In this document: positions 12,456 through 21,721 of the stretch, one piece after another
Numbering within the stretch: the stretch's first letter is position 1
How the letters are laid out: each line of letters starts with the position of its first letter
NCBI GenBank assembly: GCA_963854835.1
Contig: OY978526.1
Location: 86,852,846 to 86,916,845 of the forward strand
Direction of reading: 5' to 3'
Source of the DNA: Megamerina dolium
Lineage: Eukaryota > Arthropoda > Insecta > Diptera > Megamerinidae
Length of the DNA stretch: 64,000 nt
Made by a program: the position numbers and the translations under genes
Notes under the pieces: generated by a model
Told to the model about the DNA's origin: nothing
What the model saw: only the letters and a program-made list of their open reading frames with translations
Database searches by the model: none

Positions 12456-13625
12456 TCATTATATGAAATTTCACCAGCAAAATCATTCACCATAAACAGG
12501 AACAGGTAATAATCACTTGGTGCCAGGTCCAGACTATAAGGTGGATGCATAAGAACCTCCCAACCAAGCTGCCGGAACTTCTGGCGAGTCACTATCGTTG
12601 TGTGGGGCCTGGCGTTGCCCTGATGGAACACAATTCCTCTCCTATTGGCCAAAGCTGGCCGCTTCTGGGCGATTATTTCCTTCAGACGGTCCAATTGTTG
12701 ACAGTACAGGTCCGAATTAAGAGTTTGTCCGTAGGGGAGCAGCTCATAGTAGATGATTCCCTGCCAATCCCACCAAACACCTAGCAAAACCTTCTTGACC
12801 GTCAATTCTGGCTTGGCCACCGTTTGCGCCGGCTCACCGTCATTCGACCACGACCGTTTTCACTTGACGTTGTCGTAAGTGAGCCACTTTTCATCACCAG
12901 TAACCATCCGATCCAGAAATGGATCGATTATGTATCGATTCAGCAGCAATTCGCAGATGGAAATTCGGTCCATGGGGTTTTTTTTGCGTTAACTCGTGTG
13001 GCACCAAACATTGAGCTTTTTTTTTGTATCCAGCCTTATTTAAATGGTTCCAAACGATTTTTTGTGTAATATTTAGCTCCTGGGCAATAGAAACAGTGCT
13101 TAGATGACAGTCAGACTCGACGATTTTCATTATATGTGGCACTTAAAGCCCCAAAGGGCTCATTGGCCGAGCTTCTCTTCCATTACTGTTGTGCGTCTTA
13201 AATTTAGACAGTATTAGAAGGGACCTACTTATTTTAGCCGGTTCCGAACGGCAGAACACTTGTGACATCACTTTTTCTGAGCTTTGTCACAGAGTTCTTT
13301 AAGAAGCTTTTTCATGGCAAGTTGTTACTGTCGGAAGAATTGCCAATTGCTTGCCGACAGGTGGGTACCATTCGAAAGAAAAATCTTATCGATATTAAAT
13401 TTGATATGCATCAGCCGGGGATTGAACCACGACCAACAGATCAGAAGGCGAACACACTAACCACTGAGCTACGGCACGACGATTTCCATTATTTTATCGA
13501 TATTTTCGATAATTGATCTTCCAGAGCGTAGTGCATCTTTGACATCGAAATTACCGGAACGGACTCGATGAAACCAAAATTGCATATGATTGGCTGTTAC
13601 ACTCTCAGGACCGTAAACACTATTT
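12456..13625 (-). mobile_element. Mariner DD34D transposase relic, split by a SINE
   Basis: The minus strand encodes a mariner transposase in pieces. 13493-13625 gives the N-terminal block ending in FRSGNFDVKDAxRSGR style (here VRSGNFDVKDALRSGR). 12894-13133 gives VSIAQELNITQK-like helix-turn-helix sequence and VPHELTQK. 12440-12820 gives KKVLLGVWWDWQGIIYYELL, FHQGNARPHT and SLDLAPSDYYLF. The second catalytic Asp is replaced by Gly (QGN instead of QDN), while the third (PSD) remains with 34 residues between, so the copy is dead. The SINE at 13134-13477 interrupts the gene and split it after decay had begun or at the same time. It is homologous to the mariner at 35934-37101. The left terminus beyond 12456 is lost. 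Confidence 0.85.
13134..13477 (-). repeat. tRNA-derived SINE, copy 2, inserted in a mariner gene
   Basis: This minus-strand SINE starts at 13477 with GTGCCGTAGCTCAGTGG (A-box region), has a B box, and ends at 13134 with GGGGCTTTAAGTGCCACAT. It is flanked by GACGATTTTCATTAT (13119-13133) and GACGATTTCCATTAT (13478-13492), a 15-bp target-site duplication with one mismatch. Removing the element and one duplicate would rejoin the mariner reading frame around the IMEIV block, which independently confirms the boundaries. This makes it the best-delimited copy of the family here, about 344 bp long. Confidence 0.93.
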
Positions 13626-14300
13626 ACATTTTCTGAGATTAAGAACAGCGTCCACCCTAACATGTGTGAGATCAATAAGTCCCTTCGATTGCCGCATTCC
13701 CGTTTGCCACTCCAGTAATCGAGTTGATCCACTTTCACATATCAAGTTGTTCATGAAACTGTTTGTAACCCCACAAAAGGGCTCTGGTCCAATGAAGGGA
13801 GCGCTTGCGCCCTCCCTAACAAGGGAGTCAACCATTACGTTTTCCTCGTGGTCCTCATGTCCCGGCACCCAAATGAGAGTGACGGAATTCTTTGCTGCCA
13901 GGGCATTGAGAAGTTTAAAATATTCCCAAACCAGCCTCGATTGAAACGAGAGTTTTGTTAGGGACTTTAAAGCCGCTTGGCTGTCAGAGAGGATACATAT
14001 TTTGGTACTACGGCTGCCCCTACGTACGCATTCTCTCGCACATACCTCTAAGTCATGAACCTCCGCCTGAAAGATGGAAGCTGTTTTCCCCATTGCGAAT
14101 GTTTATCGAAATTTTGGTTCAACATTTCCCGGCCCCGCACTGCCATCTTCCATCTCCAAGAGGACTGATCTTTGATGACTACTTCAAAGTGCTTGGAGAA
14201 GACTAGCTTTCTATCCATCTTCTTGAAGACCACAAGACATGGATAGCCCCAAACGGTGTCCAGGATCTTTGTATATCCTGTAAGATTGCCTTCTTTAAGG
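13626..14300 (-). pseudogene. LINE fragment with RNase H domain
   Basis: A 157-codon minus-strand frame (13620-14093) carries IFQAEVHDLEVC (the catalytic Glu), ICILSDSQAALKSL (the second catalytic Asp) and LIWVPGHEDHEEN followed by VDSLVREGA, the consecutive motifs of RNase H in I/LOA-type LINEs. One frame upstream, near 14140-14160, a DGSAG motif supplies the first Asp, with a stop between the two parts. Upstream codons to 14300 look like the linker between RT and RNase H. The usual GHxGVxGNExAD is degraded to GHEDHEENVMVD. The fragment abuts the mariner end at about 13625. It is non-functional because it lacks RT. Confidence 0.8.
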
Positions 14301-15152
14301 TTCGATAGATTGAGCAGCAGTCAATAATTATAATGAATTCTTTGAGAGCTCTGATATATACATTTCGATGTGCATAAATGTATTGAAAACATTTACAAAT
14401 ATCATTGAAATTGAAAATTGAAAATGAAAATCTCAAAAAAACAATAAACAATAAGAAAAACAAAGAACTAGATACTCTGAAGATACAAAAAAAAAAATAA
14501 ATCAATGAAAATATTGTAATACCAAAGAAAACTCAACAAATAATTCCAATAAAATAAACTCGATGGCAAACTACAAGGTACACAAACCAAAAATTTTGGT
14601 ATGCACGTGCAAGCAAACAAGAACATACTGAAATCACAATCAACGATACCACCAAAGAATAATATAAACTACCATCAGACATAAATATTTACGTTCATGC
14701 ACAGTTGAGTCATATGAATGATGTTGGTGTAGCTTGAGTCACCAGCATCACCGCTTGAACCATCCACACGCAAGACGAGAAATTTATATTGAGATGTGCT
14801 AGTATGTGTGTGCACAGATTGATGTATTAGTTTATTGGCATTCATCGATTGGTATAAAATTCACGAATTGAATTGAAAATAAATGAAAAGTAAACATGCT
14901 TGTAGTCGTACTTTGAAATCAAATAATAACAATAGTCGCTGATTCCACGGTTGATTACCACGGAAATTTTTCCAAAATAGAATACTGAACGCAATAAGAT
15001 ACGCCAAAATGGATGCCATAATTTATATCCAAAACGACCTGCACCAGCATCATCTGTATCAACTGATGGCGCTTTATAAAATCTTAATTCTTGTTTTTTT
15101 TTTGCTTCAAAATTAAGACATCCAAGCATCAAAAAAAAAAAAAAAAATAATA
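14301..15152. other. AT-rich stretch upstream of the intact LINE
   Basis: No gene is seen. The 158-codon minus-strand frame at 14842-15318 contains long Phe and Lys runs from poly(A)/poly(T) tracts and overlaps ORF1 of the LINE. I treat it as spurious. Confidence 0.6.
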
Positions 15153-15165
15153 ATAAACAAATAAA

Positions 15166-15198
15166 CAGTTCGCGAAAGTCACCAATAAGAGTGGACGT
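15166..15198 (+). promoter_or_regulatory. Candidate internal RNA polymerase II promoter of the LINE (Inr plus DPE-like)
   Basis: The proposed first bases CAGTTCG resemble an initiator, and GGACGT begins at 15193, about 27-28 bases downstream. TATA-less LINEs of flies (I, jockey, Doc) use an initiator with a downstream promoter element of the RGWCG type near +28 to +33, so the promoter lies inside the transcribed element and is copied with it. The start coincides with the end of the candidate target-site duplication. Both the start and the spacing are inferred from sequence only. Confidence 0.5.
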
Positions 15199-15282
15199 CT
15201 TTATTTTGATTTTTAGAAAAAAAAAAAAAAAAAAAAAAACAAATAAAATAATAATATAATTTGCAAACATTTTGTTTACAGT

Positions 15283-16896
15283 ATGAGTGTTCAGCGCTCT
15301 CCTCTCCGGCAACGGCAATCGCCTGTTAATGTGTGTGTAAACAATAATTTGCAGTCACCCGCGCAAACCCCCCCGATAAGTGCATTATCAAATAAAACAG
15401 TTGATACACACTGCACAAGTGAAAGTAACAGTGCAAATCTTTTGCCTGCACATATTAAAAATTCATCAAATTTTGCAACAACAATAAATACAGACAAAAA
15501 AAATAATTTGTTCTATCGTGATATACTATCTCCCTCTATACCGTGGAGTGTACAATGTGCTTCTCCTGCTGTAACACCAACAGCTACAACATCAAAGCAA
15601 TCAAATAACGGCACTTCTACTGAAGTGCATGACCCAGTAGTTAAAGCAACTAGTGCGATGACTAATAAAGAACCAGTTGCTGTTCAAACTGGTATTGATC
15701 GCTACATTACTGTAGTAAAGCGAAAGAGAAGTCCGCAAAATTCAAAACAAATGAATTCAACAAAAATTCAAAAACAGAACACTGTCCCTATTAGTTCGGA
15801 AAATAGATACGCTCTGCTTTCAGGTGATGAAAGTGACGAAAATATTATCTCCAAGAAAAATTTCAAACCCCCACCCATTTTCTTGAGAGAACGCAACTCA
15901 GATAAGTTGATTTCTAGAATTACAAGTCTTATAGGACCAAAGAATTTCCATGTTGTTCCTATTCGCAAAGGCCAAATTGAGGAAACCAAAGTGCAAATCT
16001 ACAGCGAAACTCATTATCGCAAAGTAATAGCGGAATTTGATGCTGTAAAAAAGAATTACTACACATATCAGCTAAAAAGTAGTAAGGGCTTAATCGTTGT
16101 ACTCAAAGGCGTCGAACCCAACGTTGATATTAACGAAATCAAACTTGCCCTCCAGGAAGAAGGGTTTCAAGCCAAAACAGTATTCAACATCCTCAACAAG
16201 AGCAATATACCTCAACCGTTATATCGTATTGAGCTTCAGCCTGAAACAAAACCCCTAAAAAAAGGTGAAGTACACCCCATATATAAAATTCGATATTTAT
16301 TGCATCGCAAAATCACAATCGAAGAACCCCATAAGAGAACTGGACCTCCTCAGTGCAGCAACTGCCAAGAATATGGACATACTAAGACATATTGTACCCT
16401 GCCAGCTGTTTGTGTGATTTGTGGAGATCTCCATAAATCAAACATATGCCCAAAATCTAAAGGCGATGCTAGCATGAAAAAATGCAGCAATTGTGGAGGT
16501 AATCACACCGCAAATTATAGAGGTTGCCCAGTATATACAACCCTAAAGCTAAATTTCTCCGCTAGCAATCAACCTCTAAAACCAGTTGAGCAAACTCAGA
16601 TAGCCAACTCAAGTAAGAGACAAAATATTGATGCAACACAATTCTTCTCTGCAATCCCAAACAAGAATCAAACCAATTCATACGCTAGCGTGTTAAAACA
16701 AAACCCACACCAACAAAGCAATGTAAATAATGAGCAGAAACACTCACTGCCCACCCAACAGCCAAGTACCCTTGAACATTTGCTTCAAACATTGATTCAG
16801 AATATGAACCAATTCATGAACTCAATGCAAACAATGATGCAAGAAATGATGAAAAATCAATCGATGTTACTCCAAACATTGCTATCCAGACCATGA
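15283..16896 (+). CDS. LINE ORF1, gag-like nucleic-acid-binding protein
   Basis: This 537-residue ORF encodes the RNA-binding, nucleocapsid-like protein that packages LINE RNA into ribonucleoprotein particles. Residues 1-200 are Ser/Thr/Asn-rich and probably disordered. Residues about 230-345 resemble the PRE/C2HC-associated domain of jockey gag proteins (SSKGLIVVLKGVEPNVDI..). Three zinc knuckles follow at about residues 358-415: CSNCQEYGHTKTYC (CX2CX4HX4C), CVICGDLHKSNIC and CSNCGGNHTANYRGC. The C-terminus (about 505-537) is strikingly Met/Gln-rich (MNQFMNSMQTMMQEMM..), a possible self-association segment. The ATG at 15283 is the first in frame after the A-rich leader. It ends in CCATGA, overlapping the ORF2 start by 4 bases. 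No stop or frameshift is present, suggesting recent activity. Confidence 0.93.
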   Translation: MSVQRSPLRQRQSPVNVCVNNNLQSPAQTPPISALSNKTVDTHCTSESNSANLLPAHIKNSSNFATTINTDKKNNLFYRDILSPSIPWSVQCASPAVTPTATTSKQSNNGTSTEVHDPVVKATSAMTNKEPVAVQTGIDRYITVVKRKRSPQNSKQMNSTKIQKQNTVPISSENRYALLSGDESDENIISKKNFKPPPIFLRERNSDKLISRITSLIGPKNFHVVPIRKGQIEETKVQIYSETHYRKVIAEFDAVKKNYYTYQLKSSKGLIVVLKGVEPNVDINEIKLALQEEGFQAKTVFNILNKSNIPQPLYRIELQPETKPLKKGEVHPIYKIRYLLHRKITIEEPHKRTGPPQCSNCQEYGHTKTYCTLPAVCVICGDLHKSNICPKSKGDASMKKCSNCGGNHTANYRGCPVYTTLKLNFSASNQPLKPVEQTQIANSSKRQNIDATQFFSAIPNKNQTNSYASVLKQNPHQQSNVNNEQKHSLPTQQPSTLEHLLQTLIQNMNQFMNSMQTMMQEMMKNQSMLLQTLLSRP

Positions 16897-19541
16897 GTTG
16901 TCTCAAGATATGCCACTGGAACGCCAACGGCTTAAGCCACCACCGTTTGGAGCTAATTCAATTCCTTGAATCCAGCCAAATCGACATAATGATGATATCT
17001 GAGACCCATTTCACTGACAAAAATTGCTACCAAATACCATATTACAAACTGTACACCACAAATCATCCGCATGGTAAGGCACGCGGAGGAACTGCCATAT
17101 TGATAAAAAGCAGAATAAAACATCATGTTCTTGAAGATTTTAGTAGCGTTTACTTGCAAGCAACATCTATATGTCTGGAAGAATACATCTCTAAGCTAGT
17201 AATATCTGCGATATACTGTCCCCCAAGATACAGTATTACCGAACAGCAATATAAAGAATTTTTCTCAACTCTTGGTAGCAAATTCTTGGTTGCTGGCGAT
17301 TTCAACGCCAAACACACTCACTGGGGCTCCCGATTAATAACTCCAAAAGGCAAAAGACTATGTTCAATCATCACTAACCACGGCTACGATGTTATTTCAA
17401 ATGGTCAACCGACATATTGGCCGACGGACAAGAGGAAAATACCCGATCTCATAGACTTTGGAGTCGCCAAAGGTTTGCAGATGGAAAATATCTCCACAGA
17501 GTGTAATTATGATCTATCATCTGACCACTCACCCACGGTAATATCTATAAAATCACCAAGCCCCCAAAGCAATTGCGTTAGAAAGAAAATAGACTGGTTA
17601 AAATTCAAGAAATATATAAATTCCCATCTTCCTCTGAGTACTGTATTAAGAAATGGACACGATGTAGACTCAGCACTCGAAAAATTCAACCAGCTGCTCT
17701 CATTAGCTCTCAGCTCAGCCACCTGCACAAAGGTATGCAAGCAATCAAACTATAGCCCATACACACCAGCCGATATTGAATTGCTAGTAAGACAGAAAAG
17801 AAGACTCCGAAGACAATGGCAAGAATTCAGATCACCGAATCTGAAAACACAGCTACAGCACTGCACTCGAAAGTTAAAGCAAGCCTTAAAAAATAAAAAC
17901 AACAAAGAGTTAGAAGAGCACATAGCGAAATTAACACCTGGTGAAGCGTCAGACTACTCTTTGTGGAAATCAGCAAAAAAATCAAATCGGCCAATTCTCA
18001 CTGATTCCCCCATCCGTTTGAGTGACGGTAATTGGGCTAGAAGCAACTGTGAGAAGGGTTTGGCTTTTGCAAACCACCTAAAAAGTGTGTTTACACCCAA
18101 TCCACCCTCTTCACAGTCCTCATTACCAATATTAACTTCTCAACCTTGCTCAATAACGCTCAAAATTAAAAAAAAGGACATATTCAAAGCAATTTATAAA
18201 GATTTAAACCCAAAAAAATCACCTGGTCCAGATAAAATTACCGGTAAAATGATAAAAGAGCTACCTCCGGCTTCAGTAATTCATCTGATGCACATTTTCA
18301 ATGCTATCCTTCGTATTAAACACTATCCCAAATGCTGGAAAACTTCAAAAATTATTATGATAGCAAAACCAGGAAAAGACCCTACAAAAGTTGCATCGTA
18401 CAGACCTATCAGCCTCCTGCCTCTACTTTCTAAAGTATTCGAAAAGCTACTTGTCATGAATATAACTCCATTTATTAATCTCAACCAACTGATTCCTCAA
18501 CATCAGTTTGGATTTAGAAAACAGCACGGCACAATAGAACAAGTCCACCGCATTGTAACTCTGATAAGGAACACTTTTGAAGAAAAAAAGTATTGCTCAG
18601 CTGTCTTTCTTGATATCACTCAAGCTTTCGATAAAGTATGGCACGATGGCCTTATTTACAAACTCAAACTATTACTGCCTGCAAATGTCTCCTCATTGCT
18701 TAGTAGCTACCTCACGAAAAGACAATTTCTCGTACATCACAAGGATTACACAACAAATCCATTGGATATTCACGCTGGCGTTCCTCAAGGAAGCGTTTTG
18801 GGTCCCTTACTGTATCTCTTATACACTTCAGATATGCCCAACAATAACTATACATTCATATCGACCTTTGCTGATGATACGGCAATATTGTGCTCTCGCT
18901 CTAACCCCATAGAAGCTACTAAACTCCTGCAGACTCATGTCGATTCTCTCGAAATCTGGCTAGCAAAATGGCGTATAAAAGTCAATGAATCAAAGAGCGT
19001 ACATGTAACCTTCACGCTAAGGCTAGATACATGTCCCCCACTTAAAATTAATGGCCAATCAGTTCCACAATGTTCCTCAACAAAGTACTTGGGTATTCAC
19101 CTCGACAGAAGGCTGACATGGAAAAATCACATAGAGGCAAAGAAAACTCAGATCAAGCTTAAAATGAATCAGTTATGGTGGCTGTTACACAAAAGATCAA
19201 AGTTGAATCTTGAATACAAAGTGCTATTATATAAAGCAATCCTGAAACCAATCTGGACTTATGGTATTCAGTTTTGGGGCACCGCATCTCCCTCTAATAT
19301 CGAAAAATTGCAGCGAATACAATCCAAGTGTCTGCGAATTATTGTAAATGCGCCTTGGTATATGAGGAACGTTAACATCCATCGAGATTTAAATGTATCC
19401 ACAATTTCTGAGGAAGTTGCAATGTCCTGCAGAAGCTACATTCAAAAATTACACAATCATCCGAATCCCCTTGCTAGGCAATTGTTGCTGAGCAAGGGGC
19501 ATCGTCGATTAAAAAGAAAAGACACACTGAATATGCTGTAA
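16893..19541 (+). CDS. LINE ORF2, APE-type endonuclease and reverse transcriptase
   Basis: The 882-residue protein nicks target DNA and reverse-transcribes the LINE RNA from the nick. The endonuclease domain (about 1-220) shows HWNANGL, ISETHF, GDFNAKHTHWGS (Asp136) and SSDHSPT, the usual metal-binding and catalytic motifs. The RT domain (about 440-720) has KKSPGPDKI, YRPISLLPLLSKVFEKL, HQFGFRKQHGTIEQVHR, AVFLDITQAFDKVWHDGL, GVPQGSVLGPLLYLLY and FADDTAIL (catalytic Asp661-Asp662). After it come YLGIHLDRRLTWKNHIEAK and TYGIQFWGT. No RNase H domain is present. Length and order are normal for jockey, and all catalytic positions I can see are retained. The start ATG at 16893 overlaps the ORF1 stop (ATGA), suggesting coupled re-initiation. 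The protein may be active. Confidence 0.95.
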   Translation: MSCLKICHWNANGLSHHRLELIQFLESSQIDIMMISETHFTDKNCYQIPYYKLYTTNHPHGKARGGTAILIKSRIKHHVLEDFSSVYLQATSICLEEYISKLVISAIYCPPRYSITEQQYKEFFSTLGSKFLVAGDFNAKHTHWGSRLITPKGKRLCSIITNHGYDVISNGQPTYWPTDKRKIPDLIDFGVAKGLQMENISTECNYDLSSDHSPTVISIKSPSPQSNCVRKKIDWLKFKKYINSHLPLSTVLRNGHDVDSALEKFNQLLSLALSSATCTKVCKQSNYSPYTPADIELLVRQKRRLRRQWQEFRSPNLKTQLQHCTRKLKQALKNKNNKELEEHIAKLTPGEASDYSLWKSAKKSNRPILTDSPIRLSDGNWARSNCEKGLAFANHLKSVFTPNPPSSQSSLPILTSQPCSITLKIKKKDIFKAIYKDLNPKKSPGPDKITGKMIKELPPASVIHLMHIFNAILRIKHYPKCWKTSKIIMIAKPGKDPTKVASYRPISLLPLLSKVFEKLLVMNITPFINLNQLIPQHQFGFRKQHGTIEQVHRIVTLIRNTFEEKKYCSAVFLDITQAFDKVWHDGLIYKLKLLLPANVSSLLSSYLTKRQFLVHHKDYTTNPLDIHAGVPQGSVLGPLLYLLYTSDMPNNNYTFISTFADDTAILCSRSNPIEATKLLQTHVDSLEIWLAKWRIKVNESKSVHVTFTLRLDTCPPLKINGQSVPQCSSTKYLGIHLDRRLTWKNHIEAKKTQIKLKMNQLWWLLHKRSKLNLEYKVLLYKAILKPIWTYGIQFWGTASPSNIEKLQRIQSKCLRIIVNAPWYMRNVNIHRDLNVSTISEEVAMSCRSYIQKLHNHPNPLARQLLLSKGHRRLKRKDTLNML

Positions 19542-19695
19542 AATTGCTACATCTCGCGACTCACCAAATTGTGATGGAACGTAGGGGATATCACATAGTT
19601 TTATTTAGTTTGTAAGATTTTAATACTTATTGTTAGTTTCTTGTATAAGAAAGATTCAATAAAAAAAAATAAGCTAAAAAAAAAAAAAAAAAAAA
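19542..19695 (+). terminator. LINE 3' UTR, polyadenylation signal and A-rich tail
   Basis: Downstream of the ORF2 stop are about 115 bases of UTR, an AATAAA at 19658-19663 and an A-rich tail to about 19695. The tail is split by a short TAAGCT interruption (19669-19675). Confidence 0.8.
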
Positions 19696-19708
19696 ATAAA
19701 CAAAGAAA

Positions 19709-20130
19709 GTTTAATTAAGTTCGCTATATACAATTTTCACTCAGTTTATTTCCAACTTATCTCCATATGCTTTAATGTGGTTTATATCGCCTGCTGTTTC
19801 CAACTGTTTGGCATTACTTTCGAGTTCATTTAGCATAAACCATACATTAAAAGTTTCCAATTTTTTTTTTTCATTTAGCCTTGATAGTGCAATTGACGTC
19901 TAAACCGAATTATTTGTTGGCAAACGAAGCCAACAAAAATTAAATTAAACGACCATACAGTGCAAGCATAGAGTTAACTTTAAAATTTGAATAAAATTCT
20001 GAATGATTTATTATTCAGGAAATCGAAATATATTAATTCATATCAGAAAAATTCCTTCTTTTGTGCTAAGTTCAAAGTCCAGAAATTTGTGAGTGTGAAT
20101 GTTTTAATATTTTATTCTTCCTTCCAGAAA
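19709..20130. other. AT-rich stretch without recognisable gene
   Basis: I see no gene or known repeat between the LINE tail and the inverted repeat that follows. Confidence 0.5.
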
Positions 20131-20153
20131 TCCAATACATACTTGTACATTCT

Positions 20154-20544
20154 GTCAAATAAGTACCCGGAAACCGGAAATTCTCATTTTTAATATCGAA
20201 ACATCGAACAAAGAGTTTGTGTGAAATTTTTTTTCGACATGGTTGAATCACCAAATGTTTTTTTCAACATTTCCAACGTTTTGGCACAAGAAATTTCGTT
20301 TGAAACACACAAAAATTTCACACAAACTCAAACTCTTTGTTCGATATTTTTATCCATAGTAAAAATCGCAACGCACACAAAAGGTTGACTTGTTCCTAAT
20401 GACGCCGTAACCAAACTAAATGACACAGAGCAATAAAAATTCACAGAATAGTGGCTGACAGTTGTGCCAACCTGGGAAAGAAATTTTTTTGAAATATTCT
20501 CAGAGGGAAAATTAAAAATGAGAATTTCCGGGTACTTATTTGAC
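20154..20544. repeat. Long imperfect inverted repeat (foldback or hairpin)
   Basis: Two pairs of arms are nested in the correct order for one hairpin. The inner pair is 20203-20231 (ATCGAACAAAGAGTTTGTGT..) against 20311-20345 (..CACACAAACTC..TTTGTTCGAT), with a six-base insertion in the right arm. The outer pair is 20154-20194 (GTCAAATAAGTACCCGG..) against 20511-20544 (..CCGGGTACTTATTTGAC). The right arm holds about 165 extra bases between the pairs (20346-20510), probably a later insertion. It could be a foldback transposon relic or a source of hairpin RNA. No TA or other duplication was identified. Confidence 0.75.
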
Positions 20545-21162
20545 ATAATGTATGGAAGTTTGGATATTTTGAACGCAAAAAGTTTCCTTTTGATTGGCAT
20601 TTGTGTTTGTGTGTGAAATTACTCAACAATAGGTCAGAACTTTATGGTTTGTATGTATTTCATTGTGGCTTGCTGCACTTGCAAAGCTCTATAACTATGA
20701 AATTATTATTTCATAGTTGGATATGATTTGATTGAAAATATATCGGGTGCAATTTCTTTGTATCAATATCAAGATTCAGCCTTCATTGATACGGTATTCT
20801 GACGTTCCATATTCCTATTCGTGTCGGGTTTTTCATTCCAAAGGTCCTTGCCAGAGATCGATTCACAATTTCTTTGATTTATTTCGGTTTCAGGAACGGT
20901 TTAGTTTCAGGAGCAATAGGTTGTTAGCTTAGGGTCCCAATCTGCATGATGACGCTGCCATCTTAGATTTAGCCGATGGGTATGGCATTGCATAACTCAG
21001 CCGCTTGCTGCAAGACAGACGCTGTTTGATGGTCTGAATGCTTATTTAAAGGCGGCATTTTCTCGCCTTGTCGGTACTGAAATTCGACTATGTAGTATTT
21101 GTGAAATTGCGCAGAGCCCACTGCCCAACCTACTACGTCCTATTCAACACCCTGATTCAGCA
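20545..21162. other. No recognisable gene; moderately GC-rich 20925-21160
   Basis: The part at 20925-21160 is more complex in sequence than its surroundings and may be an upstream piece of the LINE that follows, but I see no clear RT motif in it. Confidence 0.4.
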
Positions 21163-21720
21163 CTGATATAAATGCAAGAATTAAAAAAGCCAAGCAACTT
21201 TTGCCAGTCTAAATAAGATTTGATACTCGAAGCAACTTACAAAACATACAAAACTAAGAATTTTCAATTCAAATGTAAAATCGGTTCTGGTTTACGGCTG
21301 CGAAACTTGGCTTGTATCAGTAACCACTACTCGAACGCTGCAATCATTTGTTATGCCGATGCCTCAGGGAAATCCTGCGAATATGGTAGCCTGACAATAG
21401 GGTTTCAAATGATCAACTTCTGGCAAGAAGCGGACAAAAACCCATTGCTTTTGAAATACGAAAACGTAAATGCAGTTGGATTGGGAATAGCATCCGCAGA
21501 GCCAGCGAACGAAATAAGCAGAATGGCGTTCGACTGGAACCCTTTAGGACATCGCCGCAGAGCACGTCCTTAAGGATCATGGTGACGTAGGCTTTTTGAC
21601 GAATTTTTGGCAGTCTCACGACGAGCGCCTCACATGGTCCCAGATAAAGGCAAACACGAAAAATCGACAACATTGGCAATCTTTTGTTTCGACACTATGC
21701 ACATCTAATAGGCGTGACAG
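21163..21720 (+). pseudogene. LINE post-RT (C-terminal) fragment, second RTE/L1-like family
   Basis: In the plus strand the fragments read DINARIKKAKQL, then after a frameshift NVKSVLVYGCETWLVS, then PDNRVSNDQLL..GQKPIAFEIRKRKCSWIGNS and a final WSQIKANTKNRQHWQSFV. These are the blocks (LYGCETW, RKRxWxWIGHTLR, NRxRW) found after the RT of RTE-like and related LINEs. The longest open frame (21220-21573) is out of register with these motifs and is not a gene. Stops (for example after LRIW) and frameshifts make it dead. It directly adjoins the (TTC)n tail of the next LINE on the opposite strand. Confidence 0.7.
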
Positions 21721-21721
21721 C

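Larger units (their letters stand above)
15153..19708 (+). mobile_element. Full-length jockey-clade LINE with candidate target-site duplication
   Basis: The element proper spans about 15166-19695 and contains two long, uninterrupted ORFs, a 3' UTR and an A-rich tail, the complete architecture of a jockey-clade non-LTR retrotransposon. A 13-bp sequence ATAAACAAATAAA just before the proposed 5' end (15153-15165) recurs after the tail as ATAAACAAAGAAA (19696-19708), one mismatch, as expected for target-primed insertion. The repeat is A-rich, so chance agreement is possible. No RNase H follows the RT, as in jockey and unlike the I/LOA-like fragments elsewhere in the window. Other, decayed jockey relics lie at 1-1230 and 9890-11640. 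Confidence 0.85.

Noticed and set aside
14842..15318. 158-codon minus-strand open frame upstream of the LINE
   Set aside because: It has poly(Phe)/Lys runs from poly(A) tracts and overlaps ORF1 of the intact LINE on the other strand.
21220..21573. 117-codon plus-strand open frame
   Set aside because: The recognisable motifs (YGCETW, RKRKCSWIG) lie in a different frame, so this frame is incidental.
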